Shown piece after piece: positions 50,042 through 58,338 of a stretch of DNA of 64,000 nt. The stretch is taken from contig NZ_BAABDH010000021.1 in assembly GCF_039539525.1 (NCBI RefSeq), positions 103,420 through 167,419 on the forward strand, read 5' to 3'. Positions within the stretch are counted from its first letter, which is position 1; each line of letters starts with the position of its first letter. Source of the stretch: Hymenobacter algoricola. GTDB taxonomy: Bacteria > Bacteroidota > Bacteroidia > Cytophagales > Hymenobacteraceae. The translations under genes were made by a program, and so were the position numbers. The notes beneath the pieces were generated by a model that saw nothing but the letters and a program-made list of their open reading frames with translations, did not search any database and was not told the origin of the DNA.

Positions 50042-50950
50042 ATGGTCGAAATCCAGCATCTTACCAAAACCTTCGGCCCCCAGCAGGCCGTGGACGACAT
50101 CAGCTTCACGGTGGGCAAGGGCGAAATCCTGGGCTTTCTGGGGCCGAACGGCGCGGGTAAGTCCACGACCATGAAGATGGCCACCGGCTACGTGCCGCCC
50201 ACGGCCGGCACCGTGCTCATCGACGGCTTCGACGTGCGCACGGCCCCGCTGGAGGTGCGCCGCCGGGTGGGCTACCTGCCCGAGCACAACCCGCTCTACC
50301 TCGACATGTACGTGCACGAGTACCTCGAATTTATCGGCTCGGTGCACGGGCTGCGCGGGGCCGGGCTGCGCCAGCGCGTGGCTCAGCTGGTCGACAGGGT
50401 CGGGCTGGGGCGGGAGCAGAACAAGCTGATCGGGGCGCTGTCGAAAGGCTACCGCCAGCGCGTGGGCTTGGCCCAGGCCCTGATCCACGACCCCGGCGTG
50501 CTGATCCTGGACGAGCCCACCACCGGCCTCGACCCCAACCAGATCCAGGAAATCCGCCAGCTGATCCGGGAGCTGGGCCAGGACAAGACCGTCATCTTCA
50601 GCACCCACATTCTGCCCGAGGTCACGGCCCTGTGCAGCCGGGCCGTCATCATCAACCGCGGCCGACTGGTGGCCGACTCCCCGGTGGCCGAGCTGGGCGG
50701 CAAAGCCGCGGGGGAAACCATCATCCGCGCTGAGTTTGAGCAGCCGATTGACGTAACGCCGCTCCAGGCCCTGCCCGGTATCCGCCACGTGGAGGCCGAG
50801 GCGGGCCACACCTACCGCATCCGGGCCGCCGCCGGCACCGACCAGCGCGGGGCCATTTCGCGGCTGGCCGCCCAGCAGGGGTGGGTGCTGCTGGGTTTGC
50901 GGCAGGAAGAGCAAAGCCTGGAGCAGGTATTTCAGGAGTTGACGAAGTGA
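50042..50950 (+). CDS. gldA: Gliding-motility-associated ABC transporter ATP-binding protein GldA
   Basis: 302 residues. Walker A GPNGAGKST, GYLPEHNPLYLDMYVHEYL, signature LSKGYRQRVGLAQAL and Walker B LILDEPTTGLDPNQ match GldA. With GldF and GldG it forms the ABC complex needed for gliding in Flavobacterium. Start 50042 follows the fold-back directly. Followed by gldF and gldG in the same direction. Confidence 0.93.
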   Translation: MVEIQHLTKTFGPQQAVDDISFTVGKGEILGFLGPNGAGKSTTMKMATGYVPPTAGTVLIDGFDVRTAPLEVRRRVGYLPEHNPLYLDMYVHEYLEFIGSVHGLRGAGLRQRVAQLVDRVGLGREQNKLIGALSKGYRQRVGLAQALIHDPGVLILDEPTTGLDPNQIQEIRQLIRELGQDKTVIFSTHILPEVTALCSRAVIINRGRLVADSPVAELGGKAAGETIIRAEFEQPIDVTPLQALPGIRHVEAEAGHTYRIRAAAGTDQRGAISRLAAQQGWVLLGLRQEEQSLEQVFQELTK

Positions 50951-50965
50951 ATCACCATAGTTGTC

Positions 50966-51062
50966 GGTCATGCTGAGCGAAGTCGAAGCATCTCGCGTGC
51001 TGACGTCAGATTAGTACTCCAACATCAGCACGCGAGATTCCTCGACTTCGCTCGGAATGACG
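50966..51062. repeat. REP-like palindrome between gldA and gldF
   Basis: GGTCATGCTGAGCGAAGTCG pairs with CGACTTCGCTCGGAATGACG at the far end; inner CATCTCGCGTGCTGA pairs with TCAGCACGCGAGAT. Nearly complete fold-back of about 95 nt. Confidence 0.9.
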
Positions 51063-51089
51063 TTCTTTTAACATCAGCATCTTAACTAC

Positions 51090-51815
51090 ATGCTTGCCAT
51101 CCTTCGCAAAGAATTCAACTCCTTCCTCAACTCCCCGGTGGCCTACGTGGTCATCGGCGTGTTTCTGGTGGCCACGGGCCTGTTCGTGTGGGTGATTCCC
51201 GACAGCAGCGTGCTCGACTACGGCTACGCCGATCTGCAGACGCTGTTCAGCATGGCGCCCTGGATTTTCCTGTTTCTGATTCCGGCCCTCACCATGCGCA
51301 CCTTCGCCGAGGAGAAGAAGGCCGGCACCATTGAGCTGCTGCTCACCCGCCCGCTCACCGACGGGCAGATCATCGGCGGCAAGTACCTGGCCTGCCTGCT
51401 GCTGGCCCTGCTGGCCCTGGTGCCCACGCTGCTCTACTATTACTCGGTCTACCAGCTCGGCGCGCCGGTGGGCAACATCGATTCGGCCGCGACGGTGGGC
51501 TCCTACCTGGGCCTGGCGCTGCTGGCGGCGGTGTTTGCGGCTATCGGCATCTTTGCCTCGGCCATCACCCGCGACCAGATCATTGCTTTTCTGGTGGCCG
51601 TGGTGGGCTGCTTTCTGGTGTATTCCGGCTTCGACTCGCTGGCGTCGGTCTTCGACGGCGCGCCGGCCTACTATATCGGCCAGCTTGGCATTGCCGCCCA
51701 CTACCGCGACATCAGCAAGGGCCTGATCGACTCCCGCGACCTGACGTATTTCCTGTCCCTGGTGGCGGCTATGCTGCTCGGTACGAAGCTGGTGCTGCAA
51801 AGCCGGAACTGGTAA
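51090..51815 (+). CDS. gldF: Gliding-motility-associated ABC transporter permease GldF
   Basis: 241 residues, six membrane helices. MLAILRKEFNSFLNSPVAYVVIG, IPALTMRTFAEEKKAGTIELLLTRPLTDGQIIGGKYLA and FGSAITRDQ-like FASAITRDQIIAF fit GldF. Works with GldA (ATPase) and GldG. Second gene in the cluster. Confidence 0.94.
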   Translation: MLAILRKEFNSFLNSPVAYVVIGVFLVATGLFVWVIPDSSVLDYGYADLQTLFSMAPWIFLFLIPALTMRTFAEEKKAGTIELLLTRPLTDGQIIGGKYLACLLLALLALVPTLLYYYSVYQLGAPVGNIDSAATVGSYLGLALLAAVFAAIGIFASAITRDQIIAFLVAVVGCFLVYSGFDSLASVFDGAPAYYIGQLGIAAHYRDISKGLIDSRDLTYFLSLVAAMLLGTKLVLQSRNW

Positions 51816-51956
51816 CGCCTCACCCCTAGCCCAACCCCTAGCCCAACCCCTCCCCCAAAGCGAGGGGCTTTGATTACTACTCTAAAGCCCTGGTTCGTCT
51901 GGCACCCCCTCTCCCTTTGGGGAGGGGGCCGGGGGGGAGGGGTCCACGACAGAACA
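51816..51956. repeat. GC-rich interspersed repeat between gldF and gldG
   Basis: ACCCCTAGCCCA occurs twice, then CCAAAGCGAGGGGCTTTG and CCCCTCTCCCTTTGGGGAGG followed by a GGGGG-rich tail. This is the CCCCTCTCCC...GGGAGGGG type of palindrome that I have seen in many bacterial genomes. It fills the gap up to the gldG ATG. Confidence 0.65.
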
Positions 51957-53672
51957 ATGCCTGAAACCCAACCCACGCCTACCACGCCCCCCACTTCCCG
52001 CCGCCGCGACTGGCTCCGCTTCGGGGCCGTTATCGGCCTGCTGCTGATTTTTAACTTCATCGGCCAGCAGTTCTTCTTCCGTCTCGATCTGACCCAGGAA
52101 AAGCGCTACACCATGGCCCCGGCTACCCGGCAGCTGCTCGAAGAACTCAAGCAGCCCGTGACGGTGACGGTGTACCTCGACGGCGACTTTCCGCCCGCCT
52201 TCCGCCGCCTGCAGCAGTCGGTGCGCGAGACGCTGAACGAAATGCAGGTGTACGGCGGTGCCAACCTGCACTTCGTGTTTGTCGACCCGTCGGCGGCGCC
52301 CACGGAAAAGGCCCGTAACGACTACTATGCGTCCCTGTTTAAGAAAGGGCTGAAGCCAACCAACCTCGGGGCCAACGAAAACGGCAAGCGGGTGGAGAAA
52401 ATTATCTTTCCCTGGGCCACGGTGGCGGCGGGCGGCAAGGAGGAGCAGGTGCTGCTGCTGCGCGGCAACCAGGCCGCCCCCTCCGACGTGCGCCTCAACC
52501 AGAGCATCGAGGGCCTCGAATACGCGCTGGCCAGCGCCATCCGCAAGCTCAGCCCCGGCCCGCGCAAGCGCATCGGCGTGCTCGAAGGCCACGGCGAGCT
52601 GAGCAACGTGGAAGCCGGCGACATCATCGGCTCTCTGCAGGAGCATTACGACGTGTTTCGCGTGGACCTGAACAAGGTGCGGGCCCAGGATCTGAGCAGC
52701 CTGAGCGCCATCATCGTGGCCAAGCCCGCCACGGCCTACTCCGAGCCCGAGAAGTTCAAGCTCGACAAGTTCATCGTGGAGGGCGGCCGCGCGCTGTTTT
52801 TTGTGGATGCCATGCGCGTCAATCTCGACAGCGCCAACCGCGGCGGCATGCTGTCCTTCCCGCTCCAGGTCGGCCTCGACGACCTGCTCTTCAAGTACGG
52901 CGTGCGCATCAACCCCGACCTGCTGCTCGACCTCAACTCCGGCGTGATTCCGCTCATCACCGGCATGAGCGGCGACAAGCCCAAGGTCGAGCCCATGCCC
53001 TGGCAGTTTTACCCGCTCATCAACAACTTCAGCCAGCACCCCATCACCCGCAACCTCGACGCGGTGTACACCAAGTTCGTCAGCAGCCTCGACACGGTGC
53101 GGGCCGTGGGCATCCGCAAGACGCCGCTGCTCTTTACCTCCCGCTACACCCGGGTGCTGCCCTCGCCCGTGCCCATCAACCTCAACGACGCCCGCCTGGA
53201 GCCCGAGCAGAGGCTCTACAAGTCCCGCTTCAAGCCCGTGGGCTACCTGCTCGAAGGGCAGTTCCGCTCGCTCTACGCCAACCGCGCCGTGCCCGGCACC
53301 ACCCAGTTTCAGCCCGCGCAGTCGGCCCAGGCCCGGCCCGCGAAGGTGCTGGTGCTGTCTGATGGCGACTTTATCCGCTCGGAACTGGACGCCAAAACCG
53401 GCCGGCCCTACCGCCTGGGCTTCGACCGCCTCGCCAACACCGAGTTTGCCAACCGCGAGCTGGTGCTCAACGCCGTGGACTACATGCTCGACGAAAGCGG
53501 CCTGATTTCGGTGCGCGGCAAGCAAATCACCCTGCGCCCCCTAGATAAGCTCAAAGTCATCGAGCAGAAGCGCCGCTGGCAGCTGCTTAACCTCGGGGTG
53601 CCGCTGCTGCTGCTGGCCTTGTTCGGCGCGGTGCGGGCGTGGCGGCGCAAGCAGCGGTATGCCAAGTTTTAG
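51957..53672 (+). CDS. gldG: Gliding-motility-associated ABC transporter protein GldG
   Basis: 571 residues: short basic N-terminus, a membrane helix (about 18-40), a large extracytoplasmic domain and a second helix near the C-terminus. LTQEKRYTMAPATRQLLEEL, NQSIEGLEYALASAIRKL, VLEGHGELSN and FFVDAMRVNLDS fit GldG/ABC-type auxiliary proteins. Start 51957 (MPETQPTPT) avoids the repeat-derived upstream frame. The final stop TAG is partly built by an inserted MITE (see next entry); the undisturbed gene would have ended in TAA at the same place. Confidence 0.92.
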   Translation: MPETQPTPTTPPTSRRRDWLRFGAVIGLLLIFNFIGQQFFFRLDLTQEKRYTMAPATRQLLEELKQPVTVTVYLDGDFPPAFRRLQQSVRETLNEMQVYGGANLHFVFVDPSAAPTEKARNDYYASLFKKGLKPTNLGANENGKRVEKIIFPWATVAAGGKEEQVLLLRGNQAAPSDVRLNQSIEGLEYALASAIRKLSPGPRKRIGVLEGHGELSNVEAGDIIGSLQEHYDVFRVDLNKVRAQDLSSLSAIIVAKPATAYSEPEKFKLDKFIVEGGRALFFVDAMRVNLDSANRGGMLSFPLQVGLDDLLFKYGVRINPDLLLDLNSGVIPLITGMSGDKPKVEPMPWQFYPLINNFSQHPITRNLDAVYTKFVSSLDTVRAVGIRKTPLLFTSRYTRVLPSPVPINLNDARLEPEQRLYKSRFKPVGYLLEGQFRSLYANRAVPGTTQFQPAQSAQARPAKVLVLSDGDFIRSELDAKTGRPYRLGFDRLANTEFANRELVLNAVDYMLDESGLISVRGKQITLRPLDKLKVIEQKRRWQLLNLGVPLLLLALFGAVRAWRRKQRYAKF

Positions 53673-53833
53673 AGCCTGTTAAAAATTAGCGAAGCACTAT
53701 GTTGCGCGATGCCATTTTCTGCATCTAATGACAATTTTGAAGTAGAGCGCTTACTTGGCTGGCTACGAGAAATGCTGTTTTTACCCTGTTTAAGCGAGGT
53801 GAACATTCGAAAATTCTAATTTTTAACAGGCTC
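53672..53833. mobile_element. 162-bp MITE-like element in the gldG stop codon
   Basis: Perfect 18-bp terminal inverted repeats, GAGCCTGTTAAAAATTAG (53672-53689) and its complement (53816-53833), flanked by a TA on each side (53670-53671 and 53834-53835), as for TA-targeting IS630/mariner-type elements. Too short for a transposase. A 36-codon frame inside (53709-53819; NFEVERLLGWLREML) faintly recalls the VERTFxWL end of IS5-type transposases, but this is weak. Removing the element and one TA restores TTT TAA G, an intact gldG end. Confidence 0.8.
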
Positions 53834-53899
53834 TAAGATCGTCTGCTTGTTCATCGGAAGGCGGTTTGCCTGTTCAGACAAGATAAGGACTTTGACGCC

Positions 53900-54445
53900 T
53901 TATTGGTGCCCTTCCTCCCCCAGCTCCCCCAGCACCTCGGCCTCCCGCTCCAGTCCGGCGATGCGCGCTGTCAGCAGCTTCTGCGGCCCGGTCCCGCAGT
54001 CGTCGAGCAGGGTACTTACGGCTTCGGCCTCAAACAGGGCCAGCCAGCTTTCTTCCAGCGCGGGGTTGCGGATGGGGCCGGTCCAGGCGCGCAGGGCGGG
54101 CAGGGCTTTCAGGCGGGCCTCGTAGGGGGCGGCCCGCGCCTGCATCAGCTTCAGCTTGTAGCGCAGATTACGCAGGTGGTGCTGGCAGTAATCGAGGCGG
54201 GCCAGCAGAGGCTCCGGGTCGGGAGCGGGTGGGGGCAGGGGCGGCGGGGCGGGGCGGGTCTGCCCAGTTGCGTCGAGCACCCGGCCCAGGCGGGCAAAAG
54301 AGAGGCGGCCTTCCTGCAGGGCAGCGCTGTGCGGCAGGGACCGATGGCCCTGCTCGGCCAGCGTCACGCTCACGCGGCTCATGCCCAGCCAGTCGGCCAT
54401 TCGTTCCTGGGTTAGCCCAAGTTGGGTGCGGATGGAATCAGCCAT
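53900..54445 (-). CDS. XRE-type helix-turn-helix regulator
   Basis: 181 residues. The first 40 hold an HTH: IRTQLGLTQERMADWLGMSRVSVTLAEQGHRSLP. A proline-rich linker (PPPLPPPAPDPEP, about 70-85) leads into a coiled-coil-like C-terminal part of unknown role. Start at 54445 (MADSIRTQL) is preferred over 54496, which would run through the operator. A perfect palindrome of four TTGTWACAA boxes lies 25 nt upstream and is the obvious candidate for its own binding site. Confidence 0.75.
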   Translation of the reverse strand: MADSIRTQLGLTQERMADWLGMSRVSVTLAEQGHRSLPHSAALQEGRLSFARLGRVLDATGQTRPAPPPLPPPAPDPEPLLARLDYCQHHLRNLRYKLKLMQARAAPYEARLKALPALRAWTGPIRNPALEESWLALFEAEAVSTLLDDCGTGPQKLLTARIAGLEREAEVLGELGEEGHQ

Positions 54446-54469
54446 GCGGTAGAAAACAACGTGAAAAAA

Positions 54470-54529
54470 GACTTGTAACAATTTTCGTTGTAACAATATA
54501 GATTGTTACAACGAAAATTGTTACAAGTC
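54470..54529. promoter_or_regulatory. Perfect 60-bp palindrome with four TTGTWACAA boxes
   Basis: Two 28-nt arms (54470-54497 and 54502-54529) are exact reverse complements around ATAG. Each arm holds two copies of TTGTAACAA (TTGTTACAA in the other). The four boxes start at 54473, 54488, 54503 and 54518, a strict 15-bp step. Each box is itself palindromic. It lies between the BLUF stop and the XRE start, so it may be an operator for the XRE protein; an RNA hairpin role for the BLUF transcript end is also possible. Confidence 0.75.
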
Positions 54530-54539
54530 TGGCCAGTTG

Positions 54540-54983
54540 CTAGTACCGAATCTCGTTTTCCGTTACGAAGGTGGCCAGCAGCTCGTGGAGGGAAATGTTC
54601 TCGTTGTCGGAGTAGGTAGTCAGGTAGCCGGGGCGGGTGGGGTTGAGGTAGCCGTTTAGGTGCTCAAAGTCTTGCGGGTCGACGGTTTTGAAGCCCATGC
54701 TCCACTGCGAGAAGTTGCGCCGGGCAATGGGCCCGTCGGAAAGCTTGACCAGCCGGATGTGGCGGTAGTCCCGCTCGATGTGCCCGAAGATGTAGCGCAC
54801 TTCCTCCTCGGTGCCTTCCAGCACCTGCATAATGTTGCCGTGGCTGTAGAGCAGCACCCCGGTCAGCTCGTGGGCCATGTTCCAGGCGCGGGACTGCCGC
54901 AGAATGGATTCCAGGTCCTGGTCGCTGAAGGGGGCGGTGGCAGAGCTCTGGTAGACCAGATGGTAGAGGGAAGGGGCGGGCAT
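54540..54983 (-). CDS. BLUF-domain blue-light sensor
   Basis: 147 residues, single BLUF domain with a helical tail. Flavin-contact residues of the family are present: Tyr11 (LVYQS), Asn35 (RAWNMAHELTGVLLY) and Gln53 (IMQVLEG); a Trp and Met follow in FSQWSMGF. With no fused output domain it must act through a partner. The downstream XRE regulator, transcribed in the same direction after the four-box palindrome, is a candidate. Confidence 0.93.
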   Translation of the reverse strand: MPAPSLYHLVYQSSATAPFSDQDLESILRQSRAWNMAHELTGVLLYSHGNIMQVLEGTEEEVRYIFGHIERDYRHIRLVKLSDGPIARRNFSQWSMGFKTVDPQDFEHLNGYLNPTRPGYLTTYSDNENISLHELLATFVTENEIRY

Positions 54984-55172
54984 CAGCGGACGGGCATCGG
55001 GAGTAAGGACTCAAATAAAGCGGTTTTGGCCCCGCGTACAATAGCGGAGTTTAATTTATTCGGCGTTTTGTCGAATCAGGTTGCGGGTTTCCGCTACTTT
55101 GCCCCGGCTAGGGCCGGCCGACGGCTTGCCATTGCGGCCCCTGGGGCGCTAGAAAACCCCGCGGCGGTTCCC

Positions 55173-55180
55173 TATCTTTG
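55173..55180 (+). promoter_or_regulatory. Promoter -7 box of dnaN
   Basis: TATCTTTG, exact TAnnTTTG, 35 nt before the dnaN ATG; no TTG at the -33 distance. Confidence 0.5.
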
Positions 55181-55215
55181 TCCTCTTCCCCAAACGCCCG
55201 AAACCCTCCGCCCCT

Positions 55216-56340
55216 ATGAAGTTTATCGTCTCGTCTTCCGCCCTGCTCAAGCAGCTCCAGAGCATCAACGGCGTGGTCACGAACAATCCCGTGGTGCCGA
55301 TTCTGGAGAACTTTCTCTTCGAAATCGAGGACGGCAAGCTGACGATTACGGCCTCCGACCTGGAAACCAGCATGATTACGGAGCTGCCTGTGGAAGCCCG
55401 CGAGAGTGGCCGCATTGCCGCCCCGGCCCGCATCCTGCTCGACACGCTCAAGAACCTGCCCGACCAGCCCGTGACCTTCACCCTGGACGAGGAAACCTAC
55501 ACCATCGAAATCAGCTCCTCCAACGGCCGCTACAAGCTTGCCGGCGAGAATGCCACCGACTTCCCCCGCGTGCCCGTGGTGAAAGGCTCGGCCCCGATTG
55601 AGATGCCGTCGTCGTCGCTTTCCCGGGCTATCAACAAGACCATCTTCGCCGTCAGCACCGACGAGCTGCGCCCGGCCATGACCGGCATCCTGGTGCAGCT
55701 GGCCGACAACCAGGTGACGTTCGTGGCCACCGACGGCCACCGCCTGCTGCGCTACCGCCGCTCCGACGTGGGCGCCGGGCAGACCGCCAACCTCATTATT
55801 CCGCGCAAGGCCTTCAACCTGCTCAAAAGCGCGCTGCCCTCCGAGGCGACCACCGTGCGCGTGGAGTTCAACAACTCCAACGCCTTTTTTAGCTTCAACC
55901 AGATGCGCCTCGTGTGCCGCCTGATCGACGAGCGGTACCCCGACTACGAAAACGTTATTCCGGTCAGCAACCCCAACAAGCTCATCATCAGCCGCGCCGA
56001 CTTCCTGAACTCGGTGAAGCGCATCTCGATCTATTCGAACAAGACCACCCACCAGGTGCGCCTGCGCCTGGCCGGCTCCGAGCTGACCATTTCGGCCGAA
56101 GACCTCGACTTCAGCAACGAAGCCAACGAGAAGCTGCCCTGCCAGTACGACGGCGAGGACATGGAAATCGGCTTCAACGCCCGCTTCCTGGCCGAGATGC
56201 TGTCCAACATCGACTCCGAGGAAATCACCCTGGAGCTGAGCACCCCCAACCGCGCCGGCCTGCTCATGCCCACCACCCCCGACGACAACGAAAGCATCCT
56301 GATGCTGGTGATGCCGGTGATGCTCAACAACTACGTGTAG
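55216..56340 (+). CDS. dnaN: DNA polymerase III beta subunit (sliding clamp)
   Basis: 374 residues. Ring-forming clamp holding polymerases on DNA. MKFIVSSSALLKQLQSINGVV, LLDTLKNLPDQPV, FVATDGHRLLRYRR, VIPVSNPNKLIISRADFLNSVKRISIYSN (across 235-265) and C-terminal LLMPTTP...LMLVMPVML are typical. It is not next to dnaA here; gldC follows after a REP-like palindrome. Confidence 0.97.
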   Translation: MKFIVSSSALLKQLQSINGVVTNNPVVPILENFLFEIEDGKLTITASDLETSMITELPVEARESGRIAAPARILLDTLKNLPDQPVTFTLDEETYTIEISSSNGRYKLAGENATDFPRVPVVKGSAPIEMPSSSLSRAINKTIFAVSTDELRPAMTGILVQLADNQVTFVATDGHRLLRYRRSDVGAGQTANLIIPRKAFNLLKSALPSEATTVRVEFNNSNAFFSFNQMRLVCRLIDERYPDYENVIPVSNPNKLIISRADFLNSVKRISIYSNKTTHQVRLRLAGSELTISAEDLDFSNEANEKLPCQYDGEDMEIGFNARFLAEMLSNIDSEEITLELSTPNRAGLLMPTTPDDNESILMLVMPVMLNNYV

Positions 56341-56372
56341 CGGCGGTTACGCGGCCTGAACAAACCAAGTTT

Positions 56373-56474
56373 GAACGTCATGCAGAGCGCAGCGAAGCAT
56401 CTCGCGTGCTGATGTTGGATTACTAATCCAACGGCTTCACGCAAGATGCTTCGCTAACGCTCTGCATGACGTTC
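56373..56474. repeat. REP-like palindrome between dnaN and gldC
   Basis: GAACGTCATGCAGAGCG and CGCTCTGCATGACGTTC close the element perfectly; inside, AGCGAAGCATCT pairs with AGATGCTTCGCT and TTGGATTA with TAATCCAA. About 100 nt. Confidence 0.92.
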
Positions 56475-56494
56475 TTTTATACTCTTTTCGCCTC

Positions 56495-56839
56495 ATGAAA
56501 AAATCCGAAATCCGCTTCAGCATTGCCCTCGACGACCAGAAGGTACCCGAGGCCATCAGCTGGCAGGCCACCGATGCGGGCCCCGATATCCACTTTGCCA
56601 AAGCCATCAACATTGCCCTCTGGGACCGGGACCAGGCCGGTACGATGAAAATCGACCTCTGGACCAAGGACATGCCCGTCGACGAGATGAAGCACTTCTA
56701 CGTCGATACCATCGGGGCCATGGCCGAGAGCCTGCACACCGCCACCTCCGACATGGTGATGGTGAAGAAGATGCGCGACCTGTGCACCGAACTGATGAAC
56801 CACCTCAACGAGGAAGCCGCGAAAGGCGGCAGCAACTAG
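56495..56839 (+). CDS. gldC: Gliding motility protein GldC
   Basis: 114 residues, cytoplasmic. KKSEIRFSIALDDQKVPEAISWQATD, LWDRDQAGTMKIDLWTKDMPVDEMKHFYVDT and MVKKMRDLCTELMNHLNEEA match GldC of gliding Bacteroidota. In Flavobacterium its loss impairs but does not abolish gliding. gldB is not adjacent in this window. Confidence 0.93.
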   Translation: MKKSEIRFSIALDDQKVPEAISWQATDAGPDIHFAKAINIALWDRDQAGTMKIDLWTKDMPVDEMKHFYVDTIGAMAESLHTATSDMVMVKKMRDLCTELMNHLNEEAAKGGSN

Positions 56840-56864
56840 CCCCCCAACCAGCCGGCCGGAACAT

Positions 56865-56902
56865 AAAAAAAGCCCCACTGAATCACTTCAGCGGGGCTTT
56901 TT
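56865..56902. terminator. Bidirectional terminator after gldC
   Basis: AAAAAAAGCCCC-A-CTGAA pairs with TTCAG-C-GGGGCTTTTT around TCAC, between convergent genes. Confidence 0.9.
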
Positions 56903-56920
56903 GCTAGGCTAGTGGCGCGA

Positions 56921-57451
56921 CTAGCGGCCTCGGACGTTGGTGGAGCGGGTGGCGGGCGCCGGGGTACTGGCCGGCCCGATGGTTGCGCCCTTGCTGCTGG
57001 CCGGCAGCGGGTTCTGCACCGAGTTAACGAAGCTGGTGTTCACGGCGCGGGCCGCAAAGTCCTTGTCGAACCGGTAAAAATCCGAGCGGGAATCGTAGTA
57101 GTCGCTGTACTGGTCGGTGGAAAGCACGGCGCGCAGCTCCTGGTCGCGCTCCTTGCAGACGAGTCCGCACTGCTCGTCGATCAGCTTGGCGTTGCCGGCG
57201 TTGCGCCGCTCGATAGCGGCCATCTTGGCTACTTTGTCCTCGTTGATGGCGCGGAGCTTGGTGCTCTGGTAGCCATTGAGGCGCAGGTCGCGGGCCATCT
57301 GGTCGGAGAGGCGCTTGGCGCGGGCCTGCACGTCGGACGAGAGGCGGGGAGAGCTCTGGGTTTTATCCTGGGGCTGAACCAGCGAAGGCTGCGCCTGCGC
57401 GCCGAGGGTAGTGGCCAGGAGCAGCGCGCCGATAGCAAGTGACTTTCTCAT
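56921..57451 (-). CDS. Exported helical protein, unknown function (Spy/LTXXQ-like pattern)
   Basis: 176 residues. Signal peptide MRKSLAIGALLLATTLGAQA. The mature chain is helical (SSDVQARAKRLSDQMARDLRLNGYQSTKLRAIN, then AVLSTDQYSDYYD), recalling periplasmic Spy/LTXXQ-type proteins, which bind unfolded proteins or metals. The C-terminal 30 residues are Ser/Thr/Pro/Ala-rich. The resemblance is in pattern only. Confidence 0.6.
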   Translation of the reverse strand: MRKSLAIGALLLATTLGAQAQPSLVQPQDKTQSSPRLSSDVQARAKRLSDQMARDLRLNGYQSTKLRAINEDKVAKMAAIERRNAGNAKLIDEQCGLVCKERDQELRAVLSTDQYSDYYDSRSDFYRFDKDFAARAVNTSFVNSVQNPLPASSKGATIGPASTPAPATRSTNVRGR

Positions 57452-57797
57452 GATATAGAAACGTTAGCTTGACAGTTCCGTGAAAGCCCGGGCAGGCAGT
57501 GCGAAAGCACTAAACCAAGGCTGGTATGGCTTTACTAACGAAAAACTGTGCCAGGGAGTTCGGGTGAGTTTTGCCGGAGCCACCAGTCTAACGCCCGACC
57601 AAGGGCAGTCATTACGCGCACCGTACAGCAAGCCATTCTGAACAGTGCCCCTAGCCGCGCACTGCCGAAAAGCCCCGGCGGATGCTTCCACAACGGCTTT
57701 CTGCCTTGAGGCCTCCTGTCTGTTTCAGCTGACGGCTGGCTGCCCGGTCGTCGCAACGACAGGTTTGCGGCCGGCCCAATGACAAGGTTTTATTCCT
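57452..57797. other. Gap without a recognisable gene
   Basis: 346 bp between the exported helical protein and dcd, both minus strand. Short open frames here match nothing I know; no repeat or clear promoter box found. Confidence 0.4.
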
Positions 57798-58337
57798 TTA
57801 CCACTCGTTTTTCCACATCATCGACTCGACTGGCTTATCGGTGCGGACGTTGTACTTGGCGTTGGCCTTGCGGTTGTAGAACGTCTGCACGTCGCCCTGG
57901 ACGGCGAAGTAGATAAGCTGCCCGATGGGCATGCCCGGGTAGACGCGCACGGGCTGGGTGACGGAAATCTCCAGGGTCCAGGTGTTGCAGAAGCCCACGT
58001 CGCCCTTGCCGGCGGTAGCGTGAATGTCGATACCCAGCCGGCCCACGCTGGACTTGCCTTCCAGAAACGGCACCTGGGCGTGGCTTTCGGTGTATTCTTC
58101 CGTCACGCCGAGGTAGAGCACGCCGGGCTGGAGCACGAAGCCTTCTTCCCGGGGCATCTCAAATACGTCGATTTCGTTGTGCCTGCGCGCGTCCAGCACG
58201 GCGTCGCGGTAGGTAGCCAGGTAGCGGCCCAGGTGCACGTCGTAGGAGTTGGTGCCGAGGCAGCTGGGGTCGTAGGGCTCGATGACGATGTTGCCCCGCT
58301 GGATTTCGGCGAGAATCTGCTGGTCGGTCAGAATCAT
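57798..58337 (-). CDS. dcd: dCTP deaminase
   Basis: 179 residues. Deaminates dCTP to dUTP for dTMP synthesis. MILTDQQILAEIQRGNIVIEPYDPSCLGTNSYDVHL (split across 1-36), FLEGKSSVGRLGIDIHATAG with the Ser/Arg active-site residues, and WTLEISVTQPVRVYPGMPIGQLIYF with the catalytic Glu match Dcd. The HATAGKGD wording resembles archaeal-type dCTP deaminase/dUTPase relatives, so a bifunctional activity is possible. Confidence 0.94.
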   Translation of the reverse strand: MILTDQQILAEIQRGNIVIEPYDPSCLGTNSYDVHLGRYLATYRDAVLDARRHNEIDVFEMPREEGFVLQPGVLYLGVTEEYTESHAQVPFLEGKSSVGRLGIDIHATAGKGDVGFCNTWTLEISVTQPVRVYPGMPIGQLIYFAVQGDVQTFYNRKANAKYNVRTDKPVESMMWKNEW

Positions 58338-58338
58338 G

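Noticed and set aside
54470..54529. The four-box palindrome as a plain terminator of the BLUF gene
   Set aside because: There is no T-run after the stem and the boxes are strictly spaced at 15 bp, which termination does not need; an operator is the better reading, though both may hold.
57464..57756. Short minus-strand frames in the gap before dcd
   Set aside because: Several overlapping short frames with no hydrophobic or domain pattern; not supported.
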